Shown here piece after piece: positions 1 through 7,302 of a DNA stretch of 64,000 bases. Within the stretch, counting starts at the first letter, position 1, and each line of letters begins with the position of its first letter. The notes under the pieces were generated by a model. It was not told the DNA's origin and did no database searches. It worked only from the letters and a program-made list of their open reading frames with translations. This stretch comes from Fibrobacteria bacterium (GTDB lineage: Bacteria; Fibrobacterota; Fibrobacteria; UBA11236): contig JANYDA010000007.1 in the NCBI GenBank assembly GCA_025360005.1, positions 1-64,000 on the forward strand, given 5' to 3'. The translations under genes and the position numbers were made by a program.

Positions 1-141
1 CTCTTATGGTTTTCATTGGCTCGCCTCGAGCTGCTGATTCACCAATGGACGAAGGCCATTCACATCAATTCCAAATCCTCATTCTTCAAGTGTGTTTGCT
101 TTCACTTCTTTAGAATGGATTACCTCAATGGTCCGTATAAC
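1..141 (-). repeat. Copy of the first-cassette leader (start of cassette 5)
   Basis: This stretch matches 3632-3774 at roughly nine bases in ten. On the minus strand both begin with the recombination core GTTATAC and run into a new cassette. Here it is the start of the fifth cassette, whose body lies left of the window. Both copies contain an open frame of 16 codons with a stop (13-63 here, GTG start; 3646-3696 in the other copy, ATG start), differing at a few codons and using different stop codons. Either the cassette was duplicated or a shared leader was captured twice; the rest of cassette 5 is not visible. Confidence 0.75.
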
Positions 142-298
142 GCCGGATTGAGCGGCAAGCACGGCCGGAGGGGTTGGCCCGGAGGGACAGCTCCGGAGGG
201 TACCGGCGCGACCCTTGCTTATGGACCACAACGAAGAGACAGACCAAGAGCAAGGGGCGTGACGGCCGCGCGCAGTCCGCTCGAATCCGTTGTTATGC
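135..298 (-). other. attC site of integron cassette 4
   Basis: Imperfect palindrome of 164 bp bounded by GTATAAC (135-141) and GTTATGC (292-298). The arms pair as CGGATT-GAGCGG against CGGATTCGAGCGG, the right arm having one extra base. In known attC sites the extra base lies in the L'' box beside R'', and it leaves an extrahelical G on the recombining bottom strand. That places R'' on the right and R' on the left, so the site reads on the minus strand and follows the gene at 389-775. Inner GGCCG-rich stems are also visible. Confidence 0.85.
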
Positions 299-388
299 GG
301 CTTTTCTTTCGTTCGATACACCTGGCCGGAGACCCATTTTGCTTTCCACTTATCGTACATCAAATACGAAAGCAAACTTCGAATTTCA

Positions 389-775
389 CTAAATATTTTC
401 CCAATTTATTCTTGGCTCATCTTTTTTGATTTGCTCCTCATCAATTTGCCATGATTCTGAGTTTTGGAACAATGGCCGTGTATTCTCCAAAATCTCAGCA
501 ATAAATTGGACACCTAGTACAACTTGTTCTTCTAAAGACTTCGCACCTAGCTGAAATAGGTGGGCGTGCCAAGTGGTTTTCTTGATTTTTTCGTCGGCTA
601 AACCAATTGAGATTTCATTACTTTGGGAATCTATCCACAAAATAACATTCTTGTTTGGACTTTCGAATTCTATTTGGATTGATTTTTCAACCCAGAATTC
701 AGTTTTAGGGAAAGCAGCGAGTACTTTCCCTACCTCGCTCTTTAATCGAGTCGAAAGTTCAAATTGTTTCATCAT
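389..775 (-). CDS. Cassette 4 hypothetical protein, 128 aa
   Basis: Not recognised. The product is a soluble, charged protein of 128 residues with no signal peptide or membrane segment. It has an N-terminal helix-like part, a central part rich in alternating hydrophobic residues that looks like beta strands (around residues 30-60), and an acidic and basic tail. The gene is clearly AT-richer than the chromosome right of the integron, as expected of a cassette gene. It starts with two consecutive Met codons and ends about 90 bp before its attC site. Small strand-plus-helix proteins of this kind in integrons can be immunity or antitoxin-like, but nothing here demonstrates that. Confidence 0.65.
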   Translation of the reverse strand: MMKQFELSTRLKSEVGKVLAAFPKTEFWVEKSIQIEFESPNKNVILWIDSQSNEISIGLADEKIKKTTWHAHLFQLGAKSLEEQVVLGVQFIAEILENTRPLFQNSESWQIDEEQIKKDEPRINWENI

Positions 776-803
776 GATAAACGCCCTACTTTTGAATCAG
801 CGC

Positions 804-838
804 CACCCTTCGGAAACCTCTGAGGTGGTGTTTTTTTT
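804..838 (+). terminator. Possible intrinsic terminator
   Basis: A six-base stem (GCCACC pairing with GGTGGT, one G-U pair) is followed by a run of eight T on the plus strand. It lies in the leader of cassette 4 and would stop transcription running against the cassette genes. The stem is short, so this is tentative. Confidence 0.25.
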
Positions 839-944
839 CCCCTTGATTCTTCAGCCGATCCGCCAATTCGAAGTCCTATCTGCTCCTCTCTTCATTTCTT
901 AAATCTCTTCGCATTACATCTCTTGGTTTTCATTTCTTCAGTCC

Positions 945-1081
945 GTATAACGCTCGATTCACCTGCAAACGAGGCTGAAGGGCTTGGCCGGGACGGACAA
1001 GCCCTGAAGGAACCGGCGCAGCGATTGCGCAAACAATCGATGTGACGGCCGAGGCTTGGCAGGTGGAATCGATTGTTATAC
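945..1081 (-). other. attC site of integron cassette 3
   Basis: Palindrome of 137 bp bounded by GTATAAC (945-951) and GTTATAC (1075-1081). The left arm CGATTCACCTGC pairs with CGATTCCACCTGC from the right arm, again with one extra base on the right. The stop codon of the gene at 1076-1618 lies inside the R'' box (GTA-TAA-C), a common arrangement in integron cassettes. The site reads on the minus strand. Confidence 0.87.
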
Positions 1082-1618
1082 GGCGGCGTGCCATTGAGAC
1101 CGCGCAGTTTTGACTAGGCCTGGATTGACCCAAAGAGACTCCGGACATTTTTTATTCCTATTAGATTTTATTTGACTCATCTTTATTAGGCTCACCAGAA
1201 AATCGAAAGAGAAAAGTTGTTTTAATTCGGTAATTGCCGAGTCAGATATTATTTGCCTAGTTTTGTATCCGCCCTCGATGTATCCATTTCCCCCTTCAAT
1301 TTTTCTTCCGTCTTCAAATTGAACTTGGATTTTGTAATCTGCTTCGCCTTCTAAATAGAACCGCACGATATTAGAATCTCCAGTTGGGATCGGATCAAAT
1401 TTCATTGTGCTTTTGAACCCACCGCTACTGTGTTGGAGAACTATTTCTTTTATTTTCAATTTGCTTTGATTTGTTATTTTCACAGTGGCCAATGGTACGC
1501 CGCACACGGATGGGTAAAACAATGAAAGGGGCCCGGCTGTAATAACACCTACAGCATAGGCAACGACTAAGCTTAAACTTAAAATGACAATTATTGCAAC
1601 TTTATTCGCGCGTCCCAT
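1076..1618 (-). CDS. Cassette 3 membrane-anchored protein, 180 aa
   Basis: Residues about 7-30 form one hydrophobic segment, so the protein is probably anchored in the inner membrane with a periplasmic domain. Residues about 45-135 form a beta-rich domain that aligns by eye with the product of 5959-6357: both have an I-x-N-x-S motif, a G-D-S near the middle, F-x-DGR, a GGY turn and a late SDS or NDS. The last 25 or so residues are less similar and end at the stop inside attC. Function unknown. The gene is AT-richer than its chromosomal paralogue. That a cassette gene and a gene just beyond intI share this fold is unusual. Confidence 0.75.
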   Translation of the reverse strand: MGRANKVAIIVILSLSLVVAYAVGVITAGPLSLFYPSVCGVPLATVKITNQSKLKIKEIVLQHSSGGFKSTMKFDPIPTGDSNIVRFYLEGEADYKIQVQFEDGRKIEGGNGYIEGGYKTRQIISDSAITELKQLFSFDFLVSLIKMSQIKSNRNKKCPESLWVNPGLVKTARSQWHAAV

Positions 1619-1653
1619 TTTCTAAGCCTTCGTCTTTTTAATTTTTCTTATTC

Positions 1654-2979
1654 TTATTTATGAATTTTCGTGGGCTTTTTCCGAGTTCCATTTTCCCGTC
1701 CGTATAACGTGCTGATGAGCGGTGAACGAGGCCGAAGGGCTTGGCCTGGAAAGGACAAGCCCGGAGGGTCACCGGCGCGGGCCTTGCCTTCGCAAGGGCC
1801 GTGACGGCCGAGGCTCATCCACTCGATCAGCTTGTTATGCGCCGGTTTTTTCATCTCTTTTTCGGATTCCGGATTTCTCGTCTTATGAATAGAGAATTTC
1901 CTCCCCCACTTCTCTCTCCGTTGGAACCAGGGCTGGAACTTCGCGACTACCACCAAAGGTACTTCACATTCTTTGCATTTGGTTTCCGATTCCTTCTCTT
2001 CCATCTCTTCGAGGGTCTCTTCTCCGTTTTCCATGCGGATTTTTTCAAGGGACGCCGACCAATAGGGATGGAGCAACCCATAGTACCGAAGCCGGACAAA
2101 CCCTTTGGGAAGAATGTGTTGTAGATATCGACGCAAGAACTCCTCTCCCGATATCGACATCTCCCGCATTTCACTTTGGTGCCGGTTCAGACGGTGCCGA
2201 ACCTTGAAAACCACGCCTCCCTTGTCCACTTTCACGATGCGCGAAGCGCCTATTCCTATCCGCTTGATATACCGGCCGAGATATTCGACTACGTTGTGAT
2301 GGCTGGCGAAGTTCTTCTTCGTATAAACCACCCAGGCCAATTTCCAAAACGAGGAGGGGATCTTTTCGCCCAATTCTTCACGCAGCGCATTCAGAAACCG
2401 GGTTTTGAACCACTTGGCCAGGCAGTTGTTGGGGAAAATCACCTTCCTTTGGACCCGCTCGAATTCGCCTTCCTGGTTCAGAAACCCACCGAGCATCATC
2501 ACATGGACGTGCGGAAAGAAGCCCAGCTTTGAATCCCAGGTATGCAGCACGGCCATAAAACCTATCTGGCCTTGAACCCAACGTGGACTGGCACCAAATG
2601 CACCTAGGGTTTCACCCACAGCCTTTAATAACTTGTCGTAAAACACGGATTGGTTTTTCCGCGCTATATAATGGAGTTCGGTCGGAACCGTGAACACCAG
2701 GTGGTAATAGTCCGTCTTCGGAAGACGGCGCTTCGCCGTGTCGATCCATTCTTGGGTGCGGCTGTTGTTGCATTTGACGCAAGCGCGATTCCGGCAGGCT
2801 CCGTTTTTCTCCTCGACCAAGCCACAATTGGTGCAGGCCAGAATAGTCTTTCCGTAGGTTTCCGTGCGGCATTCATTGAAGTTGAGCAGGGCTTTCTTGT
2901 GGCTCGAAGGCATATCCTCTCCGAATTGTCGCAGGTACTTTGGTCCAAACCGATCGAAAATCTCTATGAGCTTGTTCAC
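1654..2979 (-). CDS. IS91-family (HUH, Y2-type) transposase in cassette 2
   Basis: A single-strand DNA transposase of the IS91/IS801 type. Visible in order: an N-terminal zinc-binding region with paired Cys (CTNC near residue 49, then CRNRAC and CVKC), the HUH metal-binding motif in FFPHVHVM (near residue 157), and the catalytic tyrosine motif EYLGRY (Y-x3-Y, near residue 235). Length to the attC boundary is about 380 residues, close to the 400-430 usual for the family. The frame continues through attC (1840-1702) and stops at 1654, so the last 60 or so residues are translated recombination site rather than transposase. It sits alone in its cassette, 154 bp after the cassette start; I could not identify IS ends. 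Confidence 0.85.
   Translation of the reverse strand: MNKLIEIFDRFGPKYLRQFGEDMPSSHKKALLNFNECRTETYGKTILACTNCGLVEEKNGACRNRACVKCNNSRTQEWIDTAKRRLPKTDYYHLVFTVPTELHYIARKNQSVFYDKLLKAVGETLGAFGASPRWVQGQIGFMAVLHTWDSKLGFFPHVHVMMLGGFLNQEGEFERVQRKVIFPNNCLAKWFKTRFLNALREELGEKIPSSFWKLAWVVYTKKNFASHHNVVEYLGRYIKRIGIGASRIVKVDKGGVVFKVRHRLNRHQSEMREMSISGEEFLRRYLQHILPKGFVRLRYYGLLHPYWSASLEKIRMENGEETLEEMEEKESETKCKECEVPLVVVAKFQPWFQRREKWGRKFSIHKTRNPESEKEMKKPAHNKLIEWMSLGRHGPCEGKARAGDPPGLSFPGQALRPRSPLISTLYGRENGTRKKPTKIHK
1702..1840 (-). other. attC site of integron cassette 2
   Basis: Palindrome of 139 bp bounded by GTATAAC (1702-1708) and GTTATGC (1834-1840). The arms GCTGATGAGCGG and GCTGATCGAGTGG pair with one extra base on the right, matching the other three sites. 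Orientation is minus strand, directly behind the transposase domain, whose reading frame passes through the site. Confidence 0.85.
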
Positions 2980-3000
2980 GCATTAGAATTAAATCAGATG

Positions 3001-3017
3001 CATATCCTATGGATATG
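3001..3017. repeat. Perfect inverted repeat upstream of the transposase
   Basis: CATATCC, a three-base loop TAT, then GGATATG. It lies about 20 bp upstream of the transposase start codon at 2979. It could be a transposase-autoregulatory site or part of an IS terminus; the sequence alone does not decide. Confidence 0.4.
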
Positions 3018-3091
3018 ACCGCGCGCACAGACGATGGTTCCAGAGCGAATTATTTTGGTTGGAAGCAGCGAGAATCGTGGAATCAGAGTCT

Positions 3092-3388
3092 TCAGTTACG
3101 GAATTTCTTCTGCTTTTCATTCCGTGCGTATAACACGGGGATAACTTGTGAGCACGGCCGGAGCCCCGCCATTGCGGGGCAATGGGTACCGGCGCGCCCT
3201 TTGCCCTTAGACACCAGAGAATTGCCCGACCCAAAGCAAAGGGCGTGACGGCCGCGCGCAATCAAGTTGATCCCCTTGTTATGCGGAAGCTGTGAGATGC
3301 CGTGCGGTACGATTAAAGGTTCCATGGCGGCGGCCCCTCCAAAGCCCAAACATAAGATAAAGGCGATTAGGCGGACAGGGAGCGGACC
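3092..3388 (-). CDS. Doubtful cassette 1 ORF with a signal-peptide-like start
   Basis: The frame begins with a short hydrophobic stretch (about residues 7-22) ending in GGAAA, like a Sec signal peptide, followed by some 15 residues before the reading frame enters attC at 3284. If real, only a stump of a secreted protein remains and the rest is translated attC. An overlapping frame (3279-3563) stops inside R'' as cassette genes often do, but its sequence looks non-coding. No ribosome-binding site supports either. Cassette 1 may be non-coding or decayed. Confidence 0.22.
   Translation of the reverse strand, partial: GPLPVRLIAFILCLGFGGAAAMEPLIVPHGISQLPHNKGINLIARGRHALCFGSGNSLVSKGKGRAGTHCPAMAGLRPCSQVIPVLYARNEKQKKFRN
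3128..3284 (-). other. attC site of integron cassette 1
   Basis: Palindrome of 157 bp bounded by GTATAAC (3128-3134) and GTTATGC (3278-3284). The arms GGGGATAACTTG and GGGGATCAACTTG pair with one extra base on the right. Inner hairpins include GCCCCGCC-ATT-GCGGGGC and a GCAAAGGGC pair. This is the site closest to the integrase and defines the first cassette as 3134-3773. Confidence 0.87.
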
Positions 3389-3632
3389 CATAATCGCACT
3401 TACAAAGTGAGCGGCTAATGGTTCCGCGGACCGTGGCTCTGAAGCCAGGCCGAGCTCCAACCCGGACTGTTTGTCCCGCGTACGACAGATGACTCGCTTT
3501 GAGTATGAGCCGAACCAAATTACTCGTTGTACGCGGGATCTTAGCCACGGACCCAGTGGGCAAAGCGCCCAGATGCGACCAGTCGCGGAGAATAGACCTC
3601 CAGCGGACGATTAAGCACCGCCGTACCGCACG
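3301..3632. repeat. 330-bp segment bounded by 11-bp inverted repeats in cassette 1
   Basis: CGTGCGGTACG at 3301-3311 is repeated exactly in inverse orientation at 3622-3632. The enclosed DNA has no clear gene. The right repeat abuts the end of the region shared with window position 1. This could be a small non-autonomous element inserted in the cassette, or a regulatory or structured cassette. I see no flanking target duplication. Confidence 0.4.
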
Positions 3633-3774
3633 TCTCTTATGGTTTTTATTCGCTCGCCTCGAGCTGCCGATTCACCAATGGCCGAAGGCCATTCATTTCA
3701 ATTCCGATTCCTTATTCTTGAAGCGTGTTTGCTTTCACTTCTTCAGAATGGATTACCTCAATGGTCCGTATAAC
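3632..3774 (-). repeat. Leader of cassette 1, also found at 1-141
   Basis: This is the integrase-proximal start of the first cassette and matches the DNA at 1-141. On the minus strand it starts at the attI crossover. It includes a 16-codon open frame (3646-3696, ATG to TAA) that keeps its length and most residues in the other copy. It also contains a small palindrome, GGCCTTCGGCC. Whether the micro-frame is translated is unknown. Confidence 0.7.
3768..3774 (-). other. attI: attI crossover of the integron
   Basis: On the minus strand GTTATAC occurs here and is identical to the R' boxes of all four attC sites, but has no palindromic partner on its integrase side. It lies about 255 bp from the most likely intI start and marks where new cassettes enter. 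The adjacent DNA on the intI side is AT-rich, as is common for attI and the cassette promoter. Confidence 0.65.
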
Positions 3775-4030
3775 AATAATATTAACCTTCCCCACATACC
3801 TCCTTCGCAACAGCTTCTTTACCCGAACCGCTCTGTTTGACGGTTTTGGGATTCCGTGTATTGCGATGAACGGAAATTGTTGGCGGTTTGGTGTTATGGC
3901 TGTAAGGCCTTTTTGCATTTGGATTTGGAGGGAGGGATGTGAGGGTCGGCACGGATACTTATGGGCCTGGCGATTCTATTTATTCAAAGTGAAGGCGCGA
4001 AACTGGCTGGGAAAGAGGAAAGAGGGCGGA

Positions 4031-5518
4031 TTGAACGATTCGGTAATCGGGGTTGAACGGAATGAGGGGGTTGGAGTGGAGCGAGGAGTCCTGTTGGAAG
4101 GGGTCGGGGCAAAGTATGAGGAAATATTGGCGCGTGAGCTGGGTATTCCGGGAAACCGGCGGCCTTATTTCTTGAAATGGTTGGGGGAGTTCCTTGAGTT
4201 CTGTCGCGTGCGTCATTTGGGGGAAGGGAATGGGGCGGGACTGGATGTGTTCTTGGAAGGGCTGCGCAAAAGGGGGCGCTTGGGTTTTCAGGTGGAGCAG
4301 GCCCGGATTGCCGTGGAGGTGTATTGGAAACATTTTCGCGTCGGGAAGAGAGGAGGTGTAGGCCTGGAAAGAGTTGCGGTTGTTGCACCGGTGGGAGCCG
4401 GTTGGAAGGATAAGAGGGTAAGCGGCAGTGGGGCGGATGCATCGGTAACCGGTTCGAGCGGGGTGCCGGGATGGGATGCGGAGAAAACTCCGGTGATAGT
4501 TGGGATGGGAGTTACCGAATCGCTGAACGATGAACCCGGATCGAAGGTCGACGCGACGGGGGATTGGAGGATGGCTTTCGCGGCCTTGGCTAAGGAGATA
4601 AAGTTGCGGCATTATTCGGGCCGGACTTTGAAGGCTTACCTGCATTGGGTCAGGGATTTTTCGAGGTATGTGGGCGGGCTGCCGGTGGCGGGTCTGACTT
4701 CAGCGCAGGCGAAAGCGTACATAGCCGATTTGGCCACAGTGAAGAAGGTTGCCGGTTCCACCCAGAACCAGGCATTCAGCGCGTTGTTGTTTTTTTACAG
4801 TCATGTTTTGGGGCTGGATTTGCAGGGGTTGGAGAAGATTCCCAGGGCGGTGCGGCGTCAGGAGATTCCTAGTGTTCTGACGCGCAGCGAGGTGCAGGCG
4901 ATGTTAGCGGGATTGGAATACCCTTACAAATTATTCGTTCAGCTACTCTATGGTTGTGGGTTGCGATTGAATGAGTCGTTGACGTTAAGGGTGCAGGATG
5001 TGGATTTGGAGGGAAGCGCGCTCCGGGTCCATAATGGCAAGGGGAACAAGAGTAGGGCATTGCCTTTGCCAAAGTCGTTGTTGCCTCAGCTCAGGGATCA
5101 TTTGCAATCCTTGCGCGGGTTGTTTGAATCGGATTTGAAGGTGGGATTCGCAGGCGTCTTTTTGCCGGAGGCGCTGGAGCGGAAATATCCGGGCGCTTCC
5201 AGGAGTTGGCCCTGGCAATGGGTTTTTCCGGGCGGGCGGCTTAGCGTATCGGAATCGGACGGACGGCTAAGGCGTTTCCATCTGCACGAGTCCAGCGTCC
5301 AGAAAGAGATCAAGGCGGCTGCGGATGCGGGGCGGCTGTCCAAGCGGGTGACGGCGCATACCTTTCGGCACAGTTATGCCACGCATTTGTTGCAGATGGG
5401 GTATGACATCCGGGTGGTGCAGGACTTGATGGGGCACAATGATTTGGAGACCACCATGATATACACCCATGTCTTACAGTCTTTGGCGGGAAGGGTTGTC
5501 AGCCCGCTCGACGTCTGA
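4031..5518 (+). CDS. intI: Integron integrase with an extra N-terminal domain
   Basis: A tyrosine recombinase that would insert and excise the cassettes at 1-3774. Using the TTG at 4031 (495 aa), the catalytic set is complete: Arg near 312 (CGLRLNE), Lys in GKGNKSR, HTFRH near 443-447, His near 469 (GHND) and nucleophilic Tyr near 478 (IYTHV). The integron-specific insert is present (ALERKYPGA and WPWQWVFP before the HTFRH box). A second, extra N-terminal helical region (about residues 25-105) precedes the usual core-binding domain (from about 165), making the protein some 150-170 residues longer than typical IntI. The TTG has GAGG-rich sequence just upstream; ATG at 3896 is an alternative start. 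The gene is divergent from the cassettes, the canonical layout. Confidence 0.88.
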   Translation: MNDSVIGVERNEGVGVERGVLLEGVGAKYEEILARELGIPGNRRPYFLKWLGEFLEFCRVRHLGEGNGAGLDVFLEGLRKRGRLGFQVEQARIAVEVYWKHFRVGKRGGVGLERVAVVAPVGAGWKDKRVSGSGADASVTGSSGVPGWDAEKTPVIVGMGVTESLNDEPGSKVDATGDWRMAFAALAKEIKLRHYSGRTLKAYLHWVRDFSRYVGGLPVAGLTSAQAKAYIADLATVKKVAGSTQNQAFSALLFFYSHVLGLDLQGLEKIPRAVRRQEIPSVLTRSEVQAMLAGLEYPYKLFVQLLYGCGLRLNESLTLRVQDVDLEGSALRVHNGKGNKSRALPLPKSLLPQLRDHLQSLRGLFESDLKVGFAGVFLPEALERKYPGASRSWPWQWVFPGGRLSVSESDGRLRRFHLHESSVQKEIKAAADAGRLSKRVTAHTFRHSYATHLLQMGYDIRVVQDLMGHNDLETTMIYTHVLQSLAGRVVSPLDV

Positions 5519-5641
5519 AGGGGTTCCGCGCGGATTCGCTTTCAAGAGCGGTCGCGTTGAATCCGCTTGGAATCGAACCGGCTTGGCGCCATGGAAAAGG
5601 ATTTTGATTTAAATTGGAAGGGAGGAAACAGGGGGATTGGG

Positions 5642-5962
5642 ATGAGCAGGAACAAAAAAGTTTTTTATCTCATGTTGGGATTCGGCCTTGCCTTAGCGGC
5701 GTATTTGGCTTGGCGGGCCTGGAAGAATCGGGATACCCGCCCCACCTTGGAAGCCGCCGAAGCCAAGTTCAAGGAGCTGTATCCGGGTGTGAAAATCGTG
5801 AACCTGAAAATCACGGTGGATGAGATTTACGCGCGCAATTTCCTGTTCCAGTACCTTAAGCCGGGGAGCGGATCGGAGAGGAGCATCGAGATACAATTCA
5901 TGAAAGACCCGGGGTCGCAGGAATGGGTCCCTGCGCCTCGGCCTCCCGTGGAATTGAAATGA
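5642..5962 (+). CDS. Small membrane-anchored protein, 106 aa
   Basis: Not recognised. An N-terminal hydrophobic segment (about residues 7-27) is followed by a charged domain with alternating hydrophobic residues, probably periplasmic. I chose ATG 5642 because it puts the membrane segment at the N terminus and follows a G-rich stretch; in-frame starts at 5567 (TTG) and 5591 (ATG) would add a polar leader. Its stop overlaps the start of the next gene (ATGA), so the two are probably translated together and may act together. It lies just downstream of intI, outside the cassette array. Confidence 0.6.
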   Translation: MSRNKKVFYLMLGFGLALAAYLAWRAWKNRDTRPTLEAAEAKFKELYPGVKIVNLKITVDEIYARNFLFQYLKPGSGSERSIEIQFMKDPGSQEWVPAPRPPVELK

Positions 5963-6357
5963 GGAAAAATTCCCGCACCTTGCTGGCCGTGCTCGCGCCC
6001 TTGGGCTTAGGGGTGTCCATGGCTCTGGTTTTCCTGGCCAATTACCTCACCAAGAATAAGGCGATCGTGACCATCAGGAATGAATCGGGGTACGATTTGG
6101 TGGGTTCCCAGTTGCGGATATCCTCACAGCCCAAAGAGCAGGAAGCGGGGGAAATCAGGAACGGCGACAGCGCAAAGGTCCAATTTGAAAAATTTGGTGA
6201 CGCGCATTACGAGTTCACGGGCCAATTCCGGGACGGAAGGGCCATGCGGGATTCGGGCGGCTATTTGACTTCCGGCTCTTCTTATAAAGACAATATCCTG
6301 ATTCGATCGCGGAACGACTCCCTGGTGGCGGAATTCCGGCAAGTGGTTTTCAAGTAG
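5959..6357 (+). CDS. Membrane-anchored beta-domain protein, paralogue of the cassette 3 product
   Basis: 132 residues: one N-terminal membrane segment (about residues 8-30), then a beta-rich domain. It shares with the cassette 3 product (1076-1618) the I-x-N-x-S motif, a central GDS, an F-x-DGR motif, a GGY turn and a late NDS. The start at 5959 overlaps the previous stop by four bases, implying translational coupling. Function unknown. The base composition is like the surrounding chromosome, unlike the cassette copy, so this may be the resident version of a family that also travels in cassettes. Confidence 0.7.
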   Translation: MRKNSRTLLAVLAPLGLGVSMALVFLANYLTKNKAIVTIRNESGYDLVGSQLRISSQPKEQEAGEIRNGDSAKVQFEKFGDAHYEFTGQFRDGRAMRDSGGYLTSGSSYKDNILIRSRNDSLVAEFRQVVFK

Positions 6358-6399
6358 CGCCGGCCCTGGAAAGCGGCTCCGGCGGCGGAGGACGATGGT

Positions 6400-6762
6400 T
6401 TGGCTTCCCACACTTTCAACCTGGTCTTCGCGGAGGGATATCTCAAGCTCGAGTGCGGCGGGATCATGGACAAGGAGGGATTCGTGGATCTGGTGCGCGT
6501 GGTAGGGGAAGCCGGCGCTCAGGCGGGCGGGGTGAAGCGCTGCCTGGTGGATCTGCGGCAAGCGGAATCCCGCATTACTACCTTGGATCGCTATGATTTG
6601 GCGGCGCTGGCGGCGGAAAAATTGCCCGCCTTCAAAATGGCAACCCTGGTGCGGGAAAAGCAGGCGCAGAACAATCTGTACGAAAATGCGGCCAACAACC
6701 GCGGCTTGAAGTCTCTGGTGACGGATAACGAAACGGCGGCCCTGGAATGGCTTCTGCAGTGA
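6400..6762 (+). CDS. Hypothetical protein, possibly STAS-like, 120 aa
   Basis: A soluble protein without a signal peptide. It begins with a short beta strand, then GGIMDKEGF and an amphipathic helix, then CLVDLRQAES followed by another helix. This alternation resembles STAS or SpoIIAA-like single-domain proteins, but no diagnostic motif fixes it. The start is TTG 6400, supported by GGAGG eight bases upstream; a nearby ATG at 6395 is in another frame. Confidence 0.55.
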   Translation: MASHTFNLVFAEGYLKLECGGIMDKEGFVDLVRVVGEAGAQAGGVKRCLVDLRQAESRITTLDRYDLAALAAEKLPAFKMATLVREKQAQNNLYENAANNRGLKSLVTDNETAALEWLLQ

Positions 6763-6779
6763 CTCAAAGCCGGGCGGGG

Positions 6780-7001
6780 TCAGGGAGCGGCGATTTTATC
6801 GACTTCCAGGCGGTACTTGGCCGTGAGCGCAATGACGTGCTTGGGGACATCGGGGCAGTTGGAAAGGTCCTTGCCCAGGCTCTCGAAAAGCGAATCCATT
6901 TTGGCGCGCTTGGTACCGCTGGAAAAGCAGTTCTTGCCATCGGCGTATTCCGTGATCGCGGTGCGGAGGCCGGCTTTTGAATTGGGTAGGGGGGTTGCCA
7001 T
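6780..7001 (-). CDS. Small hypothetical protein, 73 aa
   Basis: Not recognised. A short, mostly helical, charged protein with two Cys. The ATG at 7001 follows AAAGGAAAACG, which contains a plausible ribosome-binding site. It is convergent with the gene ending at 6762. The frame stays open further upstream, but that part is low quality and lacks a good start. Confidence 0.5.
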   Translation of the reverse strand: MATPLPNSKAGLRTAITEYADGKNCFSSGTKRAKMDSLFESLGKDLSNCPDVPKHVIALTAKYRLEVDKIAAP

Positions 7002-7302
7002 CGTTTTCCTTTGGGTCTGGAACGGTAAATATAATCCATCATCACTCCCAACGGATATTTCCGGCGCGTGCGCATGCGCAGGGGCGGATGCCAACCTGAC
7101 AGCCTGGTCATCAATGCGGCTGGTACCAGTATTTCGCCACGCCGGCATTCAGCAGCATGCGCGATATGCCGGATGCCATCTATCCATACTTCCGAAGCTT
7201 TTTGGCATGGGAAAGATTGAGAGGCCCCTTTCAAGCACAAAGCCCAAGTCCCGGGCCCGGCTCCCGGTCCACGGCTGCATGAGACCGCCCGCCGGCCTCC
7301 GC

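Noticed and set aside
79-375. A minus-strand frame through the attC of cassette 4
   Set aside because: Most of it is translated attC palindrome and shared leader, and the supporting gene for this cassette is at 389-775.
3092-3563. A secure gene in cassette 1
   Set aside because: Two overlapping frames compete, neither has a ribosome-binding site, and one is largely translated attC; only a low-confidence entry was kept.
1-3774. A CRISPR array from the repeated GGCCG-rich blocks
   Set aside because: The repeats are 137-164 bp palindromes of differing sequence, separated by genes, with no short identical repeats or spacers; they are attC sites.
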